From Panorpa germanica (lineage: Eukaryota > Arthropoda > Insecta > Mecoptera > Panorpidae): a stretch of 64,000 nt of DNA. Both the position numbers and the translations under genes were made by a program. The stretch is from assembly GCA_963678705.1 (NCBI GenBank), contig OY783212.1, positions 7,316,001-7,380,000 on the forward strand. Direction: 5' to 3'. Every line of letters starts with the position of its first letter. Position 1 is the stretch's first letter. Positions 46,301 to 61,300 of this stretch are shown here, in pieces. The notes beneath the pieces were generated by a model. That model made no database searches. It was given only the letters and a program-made list of their open reading frames with translations, and had not been told where the DNA came from.

Positions 46301-49300
46301 AAAATAAATTTAATCTTTCACGTCATTAAAGTCTCCTACTGTATGATGTATTTTTAATATTAAAAAAATTGATTTCCTTTTTTAAAAAAGGATTGTATTA
46401 ATTTTTATATCTTAGAGTAATAAGAAAAGCTACATTGTACTGAATATTATATTTGGATTAAAGTTTTTACTTAAAAGGTAGTATTTTTTTTAATGTTAAA
46501 GAAACTTTAAAACATGTTACTGTGTCTAATGGATAAGTCCCGCCTTATAGCATAGTTTATTTCTTAATTTATATTTTCTTGTTTATTTAGATTATTTTTT
46601 CTGTAAATTATTTTGTTTGTATATAAGAAACTGTTGAGAAACATTTATCTAAGGAGTTATGTACTATAAATAATTGAGCTGTAGTACATCGTCTATGTTT
46701 GTAGTTTATTTGATAATAAAAGTGTTTCAAGTTTGTGCACTTACGGGTATGGTAGACATTGGTGAGTAATTCTTATTAACAGGGATTCCAGGAATTTGGT
46801 TCAAAGTTTCCAAGAAAAATAGAATTAACCACTAACTATGTCTAACTACCTTGTTAGCAAAAAAAAAATACACCAAAATGGGCTTTGTCCTCATTTTTTA
46901 GTGGTCGATTTTTCAATTGTTGATTGAAATTGATGTTAATAAATGTGTATTGGCGTGTCTATTTTATTAAATATCTAAATATTGACGGAGATATAGCAAT
47001 TAAAAGTTTGAATTGTAGTTTTAGCGCTAGAAATGGTCGGCTATATTTGTATGATGTGAAATGCATTTTAACGTCAGTTATTTGTTGAGTAGGTCAGAGC
47101 TGTGGTAATGTTCTGTAGCTGTTGGTAGTCAAATAATCAAGCTATTTAACCTTGCTAAGGCAGACATAATATTGGAATTTGAGTGTTCCTTGAAATAGCT
47201 GTAAATAATATTTGATATTTTGATATATAAATCCAAAAGGCAGAGATTTATGAGCTGTAAGGTTGGTAACCTTACACAAGGATTGTGATGTCACATTTAC
47301 TTGAAATGTGTGCAACGTTGAATCCCTTTAATAATTAAAGAGACAAAATGACTTTTTTAATTGTTAATATCTCTTAACATATACCTGCTAACTATGTAAG
47401 TATAGTTTAATTTATGAGAGACGCGGTGTGACATATACTTTAAAAAAGTTGAGCTGTATAAAATCTATGATACTTATATAAATAAATATATATGATACTT
47501 AATAAATTTTATAATTTTTACGGTCCTGTATACGTTATAGTAAAAGGAGTTATACAGAACAGTTTTATTGTATCGTAGATTTATACGGATCAAATATTTT
47601 TAAGCAAGATCTCTTAACATATCGATTAATCTTAAATTAAATTAGCCTACGTATTAAAGGACGGTATGTAGAGTAGCGTCAAAAATAGAGAATTTTCAAG
47701 AATGTTTTCAACTGTTGTACAGTGTTTATTATTTAATGCATAAGGGATCATCCATAAATTACGTAACATACATTTTATTAAATATATAATTAATTAATTA
47801 TATTTGACATATAAACTGTTCTAGGTATCCAGTGAAAATAAACCACTGATCAAACAATAAACTCAAATTTCAAAATTTTAATTGTAGTTTATTAACATAA
47901 TATCTTTCAAAAGATTTACTAAAGGATAGCACAAAAACCAAAAAAATTAAATCTATAGAAAAAAAATTTCATGCTCTATAAAACTACACAATTACATTTA
48001 ACAAATTATATAACAATTCAAAGTGAAACTTAACACATTTATAATTTTTATAATAAATTATTATCTCACAGATAATATCGTATATAACTTTCATTACATT
48101 GTTACGTAGGATTCATTCATAATATTTTATTTCTTAGTTCTCATAACATATGGATACGGAGAATGTGAGAGATATGTAACAATGACTTATAATTTCATAG
48201 TTATTTGTTCTCGTTGAATATACATATACTTCTACATATTTATTTTATATATACATACATTAAATGATATACACATCCTAGTATATACAAAATAACAAAC
48301 ATATATTCTTTTATTTTCTTCCTAAATATAATAGCATATGGTCTGAGCTGCATAAATTAAAGGTTTTTAAACTTCAAGGGTTAGGACAGATACTTCTCAA
48401 TTTTTTGTTTATCTGAAGTTAGAACTATTCTCGCATACAACCAGTGATGGATGAAACTAACTGCGGGCTTCTGGTGGTAAAATATCATTTTCAGCAATAA
48501 AATAATAATAAATCGAGAACTAAAGAATTATATACCTTCCACCTAACATTACATTAAATTTACTGTATAATAATTACAATTACTATCACGGGTATTTTCG
48601 TCGTTTGTGCATAAATCCGCCACTGTATGTAACCTTTGTCTTAAAATTGTACTAATTATAACTTTCTACGTTTTTGTTTGTTTTTCTCTACTCTCTTCCA
48701 CATCGTTCACAAGCTGAAGTCTGATATTATTCATTCAGTTAAGAGTTATTTTTATGTATGCATAATTTGCAAATGTTAGTCAACGTTAAAGGTTTAATTA
48801 TGTTCTTCAAAGTGCTTGTCACCTTCTGTGTGGTACAGTATAAATATTTAAATCCATTCCATCTCAGTAAACACATTTATATGTCAGCTTCTACGTCTAA
48901 TTCTATTTGCTACGTAAATGTTACGTTTGAGTGTTTACTAGTACATGAGAACTTGAATAAAACTCAACGTTGGTCACTCGACCACACTTGCACTTTTAAC
49001 AATATTTTAAGTTACATTTCATTTTTTATTAAAGTAATAGTATATGTACAATGTACATAAAGAAGTATATGAGAACATGTAAAACCACAAGTGGTTAAAA
49101 TCTAGATAAGATAAATGTAATGTTAGTAATTTCATAAAAATTAAACCATAGACATATTGCATTGATTATGATGCATTCATTTATTGTATAAACATTTTAT
49201 TGACTCAACATTATGTGTCTTCCAAGAATATTTTGCAATGATGACAAGTTGTAACTCATGGATAGTATACATTTCCTTTTGCACGTTTGCGATTATATTA

Positions 49301-52300
49301 AAATATGAACAAAATGACTAACTCAAAAATTAAGGGAATCCCCATATGTAAAAAGAATAAAGTTATCTTAAACTTAAATTTTATTAATTATTTCCGCATT
49401 TTAAATTACAAAATTTTTGAGGTTATAAAATCTTTTCAATAATCAAAATATTTATATTACATATATTTCAAATGAAATGCTTTTTGTAAAAAAATTAAAT
49501 AACTATAAATATTTGTCTCATGACCTTTTTTAAATACCGGCCTTTTTTGGTGACCTGGAACTAGATCTTGTGATTACTTTCAGTTTTTACACCACATCGC
49601 TGCCTAGTAAACTTTCTTTGAAATTCAATGAAGCGTTTAACGCTTCAACGCCTGAGTCACTATTTTTCTGTTGTTATTTAACAATATATATTTTTAGTAC
49701 AAAAAACGTTCCTCTTTCAATCGTTAATTATTAGTGTAAACAAAATTGAAACATTTTAAATTATCAATTTTCTTGTTAAGTATAAATATTTATTTTGTAA
49801 ACACAGTAACAAATAATTAAAAGTAAATATTTTCTTTTGAAATCATAAATAAACATTTTGTTGGATATTAAGAATTTGTTGTAAAATTTTGATAACTCTA
49901 TTACGAAATTTTATGTGACTAAAATTAAATGGTAATTTATTACTTCTATAAAATTTAAAGTATTGTACGTATCATAATATTTTATTTATTATTACATTTA
50001 CATTTACATATAATTTACACCTCGAAAAGTGTGTGTTACATAAATGTTAATGTTAATTCCAGTATAATGTGTAAATTGTAATTTTTCCTAATATTTGTAG
50101 AATAAATGTATTTAAGCGCTGTATGTAAACTCATTATTATTAATTTTTAAATCAGTTTTCTCACAAGTATGTCCCTATGCTAAACATTGCTTAACTTTAA
50201 TAATAATATTATTATTATTTAATAATCGATATTGAATATTTAATATTTGATATTGAATAATAGCAATAGAAATATCAAACTTAATACTAATACTAATACT
50301 ACTTAATATTTCTATAATACTGTAATTATGAATACATTCATGTTCCAAAAATATATATGTCTCCAAAACATAAATGAATAACATAATGTTTATTTACTTT
50401 AATTCATTGTAGTTTTTTTTAATTTTTTACAACTGTTTTGAACATGTGGGTGTAATATGTTTGCAAATTAATTTGTATGCTTGAAAGGTTAAGGATTTGT
50501 GAATAAACTAACAATAAAATACGATGAAATGAGATATTCGACGTAATATATTATTATATGTAAATCATTAGTAATTTAATTATCATCTGTTTGTTACTTT
50601 TTTTCTAGCGATACATAATTTTTGCGACACTTCTCCACACCGAATCAAACTAAATATAGGAGAAGTAGTAGAGATATTGAAGGAAACTGCTAAATGGTAT
50701 TACGGATTCTGCATACTAAGAAGAAATGACCTTGGCATATTTCCAAAGAGTTACGTGCAAATTAAAGATTATGAAGTACAAAAGCGAGAAAACTATGAAT
50801 TGGTTGTTCTTAAACAAGATCATATTGTACAAGAAATTACTACTGTTCTTCGAGAATGGGGTACATTATGGAAAAATATTTACATTGTAAGTTTTATTGT
50901 ATTTTTTAAGAGTTACATTAGTTGCCTATGGCTATCATCGCAGGCTATTATTTTGGTTCTCATAAAATCTATTTTTTACTCAATTTCAGTTAATATCAGA
51001 AGTTTATATAATTATTATTTATATACTTTCAGACTCATAGCGATCATTTCGAACAAATAAAGAAACAAATGTATGAATTAATAAAATGTCGCAGTAAAAT
51101 TGTTTCTGGTACATTACCAGTTGATGAACTAAAAGATATGAAACAATTAGTAACATCAAAAATAGATACTGGAAATAAAATATTAGGTCTAGATATGGTT
51201 GTTCGAGATGAACATGGAAATATATTAAGTCCAGAAACAACGTCTACAATACAACTTTATCACCAACATGTGCAAGCAACAGAGAGAATACGAAGAGCAA
51301 CGGTAATAAATTATTGGTATTATATGAAATTAAATATATTTACGATTTAAACATAATATTGATGTTTTCAGTCAAGCCCAAAAAAGAAGAATACAAAAAA
51401 TAGTTCCAATTCTTATTCGCACATATTTTTTGTGTCTGTACGCAACTTTGTTTGTAAAATGGCCGAAGACTGCGAATTGTTAATGACATTATATGATGCG
51501 AAAGAATTAAGAGCAGTTACTGAGAATTATGTTGTCCATTGGTCCAAATTTGGGCTTTCCAGCGATATTGATCAACTACATAATTTGAAAGTGTTATTTA
51601 CGGTGCGTTATTTCAATGAATTAAAGATAAATATAATGTTTTTAGTGAGTTTTAATATATGAAAACTCTAAGCTATAGAATTCTTGTATTTCTGTATTTT
51701 AAAATTCAACATTGTCTGCGACAGGATCTTGGAGGTCGGGATCTTCAACGAGAAAAAGTGTATTTGGTTTGTTACGTAGTTCGAGTAGGAGCTATGGACA
51801 CCAAAGAATTAGACCATAGAAGGAGTTCAGTAGCTTCAACGTTAAGTAATAATTCAGGCAAAAAAAGTCACTTTGATGGTATGCGACGCCCTTTTGGAGT
51901 AGCTGCTATGGATGTAACACTTTTTTTACGGGGACATATGGAAGGAGATGAAGACCACCATAAATACGTGCCATTCTTACCGTAAGATATTCAAATAATT
52001 ATACGTGTTAAAGTTATTCTGAATCAAGACGAAATGCCTGAAAAATGGTTATTGTAACCATCTGTAACCATAACAAACTAAATAAGACTCATGCTTTAAA
52101 TGACAGGATTTTATACAGTTCATTTATAATTTTAGTTGTGAAAAGGATTCTACTTTGGATAGTACGCTTCGAAAAATATTACTAAATAAAGATCAAGGTA
52201 AAGCAGATGGTCAGGGATTATGGGTTAGTGTGAAGCTTCTACATGGAGACATTAAACAGGTTTGTGAAAACGTATATTAAATTTGAAGATAATATTTTAC

Positions 52301-55300
52301 AATAATCCTAATACAGAATGCGTTATCAGGTGAGAGAAGAGAACCCACATTTAGTATTAGGAAATGTATCAGTGGCACGCAAAATGGGTTTTCCAGAAGT
52401 AATTTTACCAGGAGATGTACGTAATGATCTTTACTTGACATTAATTGATGGAGAATTTTCAAAAGGGGCCAAATCTTCTGATAAAAATGTTGAAGTTTCG
52501 GTAACTGTGTGTAATGAAAAAGGTCAAGCAATTCCAGGAGTTATTACTTTAGGAGGTGGAGTAGCTCCTATGAATGTTTATCATTCAGTGATATATTATC
52601 ACGAAGATAGACCACGGTGGCATGAAATATTTAAGGTAATATATTATTTTTGTCGATTATTTAACAATTAATAGAAAACAAACAAAAAAACAATTATTCA
52701 AAATTGTTTTTAATTTTTATTATAATGTCTATTTTAGGTTGCAGTTCCAATTGAAGAATTTAAAGCCAGTCACATTAAATTTATGTTTAAGCACCGAAGT
52801 TCCAATGAAGCAAAAGATAAAAGTGAAAAACCATTTGCTATGTCTTACGTTAAACTTATGCAAGATGATGGAACTACATTAAAAGATGAAAAACATGATT
52901 TATTAGTTTATAAAATAGACCATAAAAAATATTCGGAAACAGATCAAGGATACCAGTTATTACCATATAGGCGTTCAGAACTTAGAGAAGGACAAAAACC
53001 ATCGAGCATTGGACTCTCTTTAAGTTCAAAAGACTCTTTTACAATTGTTACAAATGTTTGTAGTACAAAATTAACTCAAAATGTAGATTTATTAGGTTTA
53101 TTAAATTGGGCTAGTCATCAGGATACATTGAAAGAATCCTTGTTGGCATTAATGAAGGTGGATGGGGATGATATTGTCAAGTTTCTTCAAGACGTTCTTG
53201 ATGCACTGTTCAACATTTTAGTCCAAATTGATGAGTTAGAATATGATAATATGGTTTTTGAATGTTTATTAAAAATTTTAAGTTTAGTTAGCGATAGGAA
53301 ATATCAACATTTTCAACCAGTTCTCGATCTTTATATAAAAGAGAGTTTTTCTGCAACTTTAGCTTACAAGTAAGTAAAAAAGTAAATAAAATAAAGATTC
53401 TTTGCTTTCTAAGCAAAAAAGTTAATCCACATCTTTTTCTTTCAGAAAATTAATCGTGGTGCTTAAACAACATATCGATAATGCAAATTCAGCAGATAGT
53501 CAAGATTTATTACTAAGAATAATGAAGTCTCTCCAATATTGTATTAAGTTTATTGTTCAGTCAAGATTATTATTTGCAAAACTGTATGATGGAAAGGACC
53601 AAGATAAATTTAACGACAGTTTTCATGGTTTGTATCTTTACTACATATATGCAATTCAAAGCGAAAGTATCATATTCATAGCATTAATGTATCTGATACG
53701 TTTAAACTTATCTGCTATATACATATTCTAGGTTAAACTTTGTAATAATAATTATTATTCTTTTAGGTTTATTTAAAAGTATAATTAATATGATGTGTTA
53801 TACAACTGGTGTAACTTTACTGCCCCAAGGTGCTCTACTTAAATATTTGCCATCAACCATTGATGATATTTTAAAAGTTTATAATGGGAAGTTATTAAGG
53901 TATTTTTCTAGTGAATGCTTTTTAATTAAAAGATACTTTAAAACGAACGAAGATTTTATTGAACTTGAATTATTCACATTTCTTATTTTAATTTGCAGCT
54001 TATTAATAACCGAATTAATACAAATAGTGCCACCAAATAGACTTGTAAAGCAAAAAATTACAACTGTGAATAATTTAGTACTTAGTGCATTATTTAAATT
54101 TCCGGAATGCAGAGCTGTTCTCTTACCTATGATTTGTCAACAAGTGAAAGAACTCCTTGAGAATAAGGAGGAGGTAAGAAATATGATGTTGTAAATATTA
54201 TTTTCGCTTTTAAATTATTTTATTTTTAGTGCATGCAATGTAAAGTTAAAACATTTTCTTTGTAATTTTTATTTGTAGTGGGTTTATCTTTCATGCGTGC
54301 GCGATTTATATATATTAATACATCCGACTACATTTATAAAAATAATTATTAGAAATTACAGAATATCTTATTTTATATTTCTGCACATATAAAAAATTTA
54401 TAGTTGAGTTTTAGAATATTGTATTAAAATTTTATACGCTTCGAATCCAAATTGTTTGTAGGGTTACTTTTTGATTTTATAATATGTAAAATATGTAGTT
54501 TTTTTTAATAATTTAATTGCTAATCTAATTAAGTAATTTAATTATTCGTTATCTTTAACAGTGTAATGCTTACGGCTTATTGAGTTGTGATTGCTTTTCA
54601 ATTGTTTGTGATTGGGGTTTTATAAAATCAATTACAGGTATATCATACAAAAATTTAGTTACATTTATGCTTCAAGTAAATTTTATATAGTAAGTTGATT
54701 TAAAAAGTTGGGTATTGGAAATAGAATATATATTGAATGAACTGTGTTCCAATATTGATAAAATAATGATAGAGTGCAATTAGATTTTTAGGTTTGTGTA
54801 TTGAGAGTCAACTTAATCCATTCTACTGAATTGACGAGTAAAGCTAGCAAAAGATTAGCGAGAAATGTTCGGTGAAGCGAGCTATTGTCGGCCATATCCT
54901 AAAAACATATTAGGGGTTCATGTTTTCTTGGTGGCGTTGCAAATATTGTGCACTTGTTGTCAATTGCAGTAGAATGGTTTAATTAATGCTATCCTAATGT
55001 AAACATATATTTATTTGAGAATGTAGTAGTACACATATATAAAGGCTTTGACATAAAATATTGTAAACATTTGTACAAAATCATACGTGGTAAGAACTAC
55101 TATTGGGAATAGGTCAACAATTAAAATTAAATTAATGAATGCGCCATACTTTTGTAACTATAATTTAGAAATTATCAATTTTTTGCATGTATTTTTTGTT
55201 GTTGTACAATATGTTATATAATAATTATTGTTTGCTGGTTATATTATGAAATTATTTCGTAGGAATTAGTCTTCAAAGTTATACTGCAGTTTTGTTATAT

Positions 55301-58300
55301 TTGCATAAGATGATTTTATAAACCCCATTAGTAAAAAAGTTTACTATAAAACTTTATCACCCATTGACATTATGTTTATAGAATATAAATTTATGCTTTG
55401 CAGCTTTCCAATATTTTTGCTTTAATTTATTATATATATATGCTTTATTGTTAACAATGTGCTTAATATATTTTACATCACATTCAAAATATTGTATATA
55501 AATTTAGCTAAAATGTTATATCATAAAAATGCATTTTGTTATCATATACTATGATCATGACCGAGATGTACATTACTTTTTCTCGGCATCAGATTTGTGT
55601 TATGTTCTGGTTCACCTCTCACTCGATTCTGCCACATCGTTTCCTATATTCTGTCTTCATCACAATTCTCTGTCTCTTTCACTCTCTTATCCTACCAAAT
55701 CACACCCAATTTTTGTTGTTTGTCAGCATGCTGTTAATTAATTAATTAATTTTAATTATATAAAAAAAAAAATTAAAAATATATATGTGTTATATTTTAT
55801 TGCTAATAACTTATTTTTATGTAATTCTTACTCGCAGTAAATGAAATATTTTGAGACATTTCGGTTATGTACTTGAAGCATTATTCTCTCGGTAGTTATA
55901 TGTTGTACGAGGCGTGTTTTTTAAGTAAGTACCGTTTTGGAATTAAAAAAAGACGTGCAAAGATATCGAAATAATTTTATTTTTTCATGAAAGCCTGTAC
56001 CTTAATCTACTTTTCTACAGCCATTACAGTCTGATTCTTCATTGTATACGTTGTTTACTGAGTGTTTAAGATGCCTCCGACAATCGTGAGTCCCGCCAAT
56101 TGTGAAGTACGGTCTGTTATACGATTTCTTAGTGCTAAAGGCGTAAAACCGGTCGATATTCATCGTGAGATCTGTGAAGTTTACGGACAAAACATTATGA
56201 GTGATGGAATGGTAAGGAAATGGGTGAGAGCAGTAAGGGTATCGTTTTGCTGCATGACAATGCCCGTCCACATGTGGCGAATCGGATACAGTGGTTAACA
56301 AGTCAGGCGGCAGAATTTTATGAGGAGGGTATTCAAAAACTGGTGCCACGTTATGACAAGTGCCTCAATATTCACGGAAATTATGTAGAAAAGTAGATTA
56401 AGGTACAGGCTTTCATGTAAAAATAAAATTATTGCTATATCTTTGCACGTCTTTTTTTAATAACAAAACGGTACTTACTTAAAAAACACGCCTCGTATTT
56501 TAGGCAATTTAAATAGTACATAAACTTATTGTTTTTATATTAAATATGACATTACACAATTTGTGTATGTGATGATTATATCGGTTAAATTGGCATAAAT
56601 ATTATGAACTTATTTAAATGATAAGAATGTCTCACATAAATCTTTAATTTTGTAAAATCCTGTTTGTTTTAATTTAAAAATTTTATTATTTGGCGCATCC
56701 GTTATGTCAATTTCTTTTTTCGTTTCCAATTTGTAGAAATCGTTCTAGCCACTACAGTTTTTTTTTTCTAAAATCAAAAAAGTCCATATTTTTTTAAATC
56801 ATTTGCAATATACAATAAAATAGCAATTTTCAATGCTCTTATGTGTGGTAAAACAAACGATATTATACACCGAATATCATATATACGTGCCGATTACAGA
56901 GTGGTGTAATTTCTTCACATAAAATTTACTATTTACGCAATAAACAAAAAATAATCAATTTGTTTTCGAAATTTACAAATTTTCTGCGAATTTAAGTTAT
57001 ATATTTATCTGTTTGTCCGTGTCCAATGTCCAATTAATGCATTTGCTTAAAATTTTCTATGTTTTTTTTTGTTTTGTTTGTTCTGCATGTTGTTGCACTG
57101 TTTGTTAAAATTTATAAATTATAAATATTGTACATATTATTTTTAGTATGTACATATTATTTAATTTATTATTAAATTATAAATGATATTTCTTTAATTA
57201 TATTTTATTTTATTAATTTTGTATTTTCAAAATCATTTCAGTGTGACTTTTTCCTAACCCGCTCATAAGCATAACAACAATGTTATATTTTTTTTTACTA
57301 ACTATTACATTAATTGTGGCGTTAAACATAATTGTTGTTACTAAAACATCGGTCCTAAAAAACGCAACTAGGGTTTCCTTATTCTCCATTTTACATTGTT
57401 TAATTATTAATACATAATTAACTACATAGTAATCTAAGATCAATTTACGCTTAGTTAAAAAAAAAAAAAATACTTTTAAAAACATAATACAGAACTGAAA
57501 GTGTTGAAACAGTTTTAATACATTAAGCAGCTACTAAAGTAATTGTATTTACCATAACTATTTGTATTTCATCGACATCGATATTTAAGTTTTAATTTCG
57601 TGATATTTTAATCTGTAAGTATTTGTATACAGATATGGAATATGTAAAGAAACGCTAGATACAGAGTCATGCTTTCGGGTTCAAGTTCTGAACGAGTGCT
57701 ATAATTTTTGGATTTGATTGTAGTTTTAATTAATCGCTATATACAAAATATAGTCATAGAATTATGATAATATAATATAAAGAAAATTATATTAAATATA
57801 ATAATTTATATTAAATAAAAACACTAATTATTATTAAATAAAGTATATTACTGACGAACGACGCATGATTTCATGAGCTATAACTTACATTTAAAGTAAA
57901 AACATAAAACTAGAACTGAGTAGCTACAAATGGGGTTTTATTCACAATATAAAATTTACTATGAACTCAGGTTTGTTTCCATGATTAACATTAAATGATG
58001 TAGAACTTTGGTGTGTTGGTTAAAAAAGATTTTAAATCTAATTGCTTAAAACTTTTATAATTGTTTAGATAACAAAGCGTTAAAATTGATCTTATATTAT
58101 AATTAAATTCATCATGTAGTCTAACAGTTTTATAATATTGGAGGAAGTATTAATTAATTTTATTAGTAATTTATTAAACTTTTAAATAAGAAAATATTTT
58201 TATGAATTAATTTTGAAGCAATGTAAAAAAAATTTTAAAGATCCTCATTTAATAATCATAAATGACTCCAAAAATTCCATAAGGGTGGTCGAGTTGGTGT

Positions 58301-61300
58301 TGAACTACGAAAAAAAAATAAATCTGATGCAAAACTCGCCAAGATGCTCGGAGAGAGTAAACAGCGTCTCCATGAACATCGCGGATGCGAAAATTCAGAA
58401 GAAGTATGTACTTTGCAAATGTAACTATTTTGTTTTTAAATAAAAATGGTTTACATTTACATACGTATATTATAGCTTAATAGATAAATACAAAATGATA
58501 TGATGATTTACCTTATAATTCAAATAATTTTAAATATTTCTTTTAAAATAATGTCCCTCTAAATACAAAAAGTAAATATTACTAAAGTTTTACGTAAGAC
58601 AACTTATTAATATTTTACTTATATTTATGAGTACATTTTGTACTGTGTTTAGCAGGGTATTAAAAGTACATTTTTATTAAAATTTAGAATAGCCTCTATA
58701 TTTACTGAATATTCTAAATCTTTTGAATATTTACCTATGTTGCTGTGTTTTTTCTATGGTTTAAAGGTATCACTATTTTTTAAATATACAAATAACAATT
58801 AATTTTTTATATTATATATTATGATTTATTTATTTTAATGCCAGTTAAATTTATTTTTATTATAGATTCTAGAACATGTTTTTGAAAGAGTATTCGCCTT
58901 ACCTAAAACCGAACCAAGCCTTAATTTGAATTGCATTTTACAACGTCTGTACATTTTAATTTACATTTACTCTTAATTTTATTATTGATATATATGATAC
59001 TAATAGGATGCTTTTATTTTCAAAAAGGTTCATATTTTCAAAAAGCGCTTAACACGTACATGGTCTAGAAGTTATCGCTGTTGATTTTTTAAATCAAAAT
59101 AATTGGTTATATAGTGGTTTAGGTAACGCGAAATAGTCTCAGTATTATTAATAAAAATACAATAATTTTGCATACGCACATGTTACTATGCTATAGACGT
59201 CGCTAGATAGAGGCTATCTTCCAAATGTTAAGCAGAAATACATTAAATTGAATTTGATTAATGTAAATCTGATTTTCATTTAAATCTTTTTTAAGTTATT
59301 AATGAAATTGTTATAAACTAATATCTTAGTGTTTAATTTGTGAACTAATTTTCGTATACCAGTATTTGCAGTTTTAGTTTTGGTGTTTAATTTAGTAGAA
59401 TAGTTGTTTATTTTTAATGCAATATATGTTTTGATTTTTTCTTAGAATGCAACTTTAGTATTTTCATTTGTGATTATTTTATATTTAAAAAACATTATTA
59501 TTCTTATGTTTAAAATGATTATTTTTTATATATTTCACAACATTAATAATACATATGTTTCTCAGATGGAGTATTGTGTTAAAATTCTCAGTGATACTCT
59601 AAACTTGTTGTTCTCCAACGATGTTATGGGTTCTGTATCAAATGATGTATCCGTAATAATGATGTCCCTCTTACGGACTGTTATTCAAACAACAATTGCC
59701 ATGGACCGGGAAAACACAATGGTGGTATGTATAAATTATCTTGTATGTGGTAGAGACTAACTTAACTCTCTTAATTACTAGGTGTTACATAGGCATCCAT
59801 AATTCTATGTTTCACTTACACTGGTTGCAACAGTTAAAGTGTGAATGAATCATAACTATTGAAAAACTTGTAGAACATTGTATACCTGGAAGTATTTATA
59901 TCAAATTGATTTGCATGTAAATTATACATAATTTTTACGTAACTGTTTTTACCCTATAAACAATTGTTCTAAATATCAGAATGTCTATAAGATTTTACTT
60001 GTATCGAAACAGACTTTTGCGTACATAGGGTGATTAGTGAACGGGAAAAAACGGCTATAGTAATTCTTATCATACTCTGTAGTAAAGCAGTAAAAATCGT
60101 ACCATAGTAAGAAGAAATGTAGAAGTTAGATGAATTATAAAAAATATTTTCTTTTCTTATTGTAGTACGACTATCGTACTATTCTTACCGCTATCCCAAC
60201 CGTACTATTAAAACCGTATCGTATTATTCTTACCACCTACGGTAGTAGCTAGACACGAATTCTTAACAGTTAGCGACCATAGTTTGCGCAAAATATGTAT
60301 GAAATAATTCAAATAACTTATTTTGTTGAAAATATATATTTAATTACATTATTTTAATCTTAAATTAAAGGGTAACTTGGTAGCTGTTATGATCGCCATA
60401 TTCCGCCAAATGACTGCAATACACTACGAACAATACATTAATCATTTTGCCACTCGTATTGATTTGCTTGATTTTCTAATGGAGATATTGTTGGTATTTG
60501 AAGATTTGGTTTCACGGCCAGTGTTTCCATCTGACTGGTGTGACATGCTTATGCTCCAGAATAGTGTTATTTTAAAAAGCTTAAGGTATAATAATAGTAT
60601 ATATCTTCGTTTTGTTCTATGAGCTTAGCAAATATATTATAGCAACATTTTCTACTTATTTTTGTTTTAATATTGCAGACACTTTTCTCACACAACCAAG
60701 GATCATTTCTTTTCAAATTTTGATCACCAAGTAAGTTATCCAATATGTATTGTATAAACATGTAATCATTAAAAATCTGCTGAGTGCAGTTAGTAAATAT
60801 CCCGATTATTAATGATCATACAATTACAGGCTTGGAGTAACTTCTTCCATTGTGCTATAGCATTTTTGATTCAACCAGTCCTTCAGCTTGAACGTTTTAG
60901 TAGTAACAAACGTGCCCGTATAATATCTCGATACAAAGACATGAGAAGAGAAGCTGCTTATGAAATAAGAAGCATGTGGTTTAATTTAGGTAAATACATA
61001 AACTTATTCTACTTCTCATGAGGATAGTTGGAAATTGTATTTACTGTCCTTTGATCCTGGAATCTATCTCATTCCGTTTGGTTGGTTCACGATTGCCAAA
61101 GATTAGACGTTTTCTTAAGTAGGTTAAACCAGTACAACAATACGTCAATAGTGCAGGAGACAGGATTCTTAAAGTATACACGGGCCAACGGATTATTTAT
61201 TATTTAATATTAAAAGAAATCCGGTTGACCCAGTATTGGTGTTAAGAAGAAAATTAATTTAAATTCTAATATGTCATAGGTGAACACAAGACGCTGTTTG

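Larger units (their letters stand above)
43434..50608 (+). other. mbc intron 1 (7.2 kb)
   Basis: AT-rich intron following a 46-nt first coding exon. It contains a possible SINE relic near 44400, family A copies at 46205-46295 (relic) and 46877-47382 (truncated), and otherwise nothing I can name. A 100-codon frame at 48758-49060 has no recognisable motif. Long first introns of this kind often carry enhancers, but no site can be assigned. Confidence 0.75.
54174..59565 (+). other. mbc intron 11 (5.4 kb)
   Basis: Phase-0 intron between the codons for ...ENKEE and MEYCVK.... It contains a deleted mariner (55908-56495), a SINE relic near 57660, a TTAA microsatellite near 55737, a pyrimidine-rich patch at about 55,600-55,700, and a coding-like island at 58284-58403. 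The rest is featureless AT-rich DNA. Confidence 0.8.

Noticed and set aside
48758..49060. 100-codon open frame in mbc intron 1
   Set aside because: Composition matches AT-rich random sequence and no motif is recognised.
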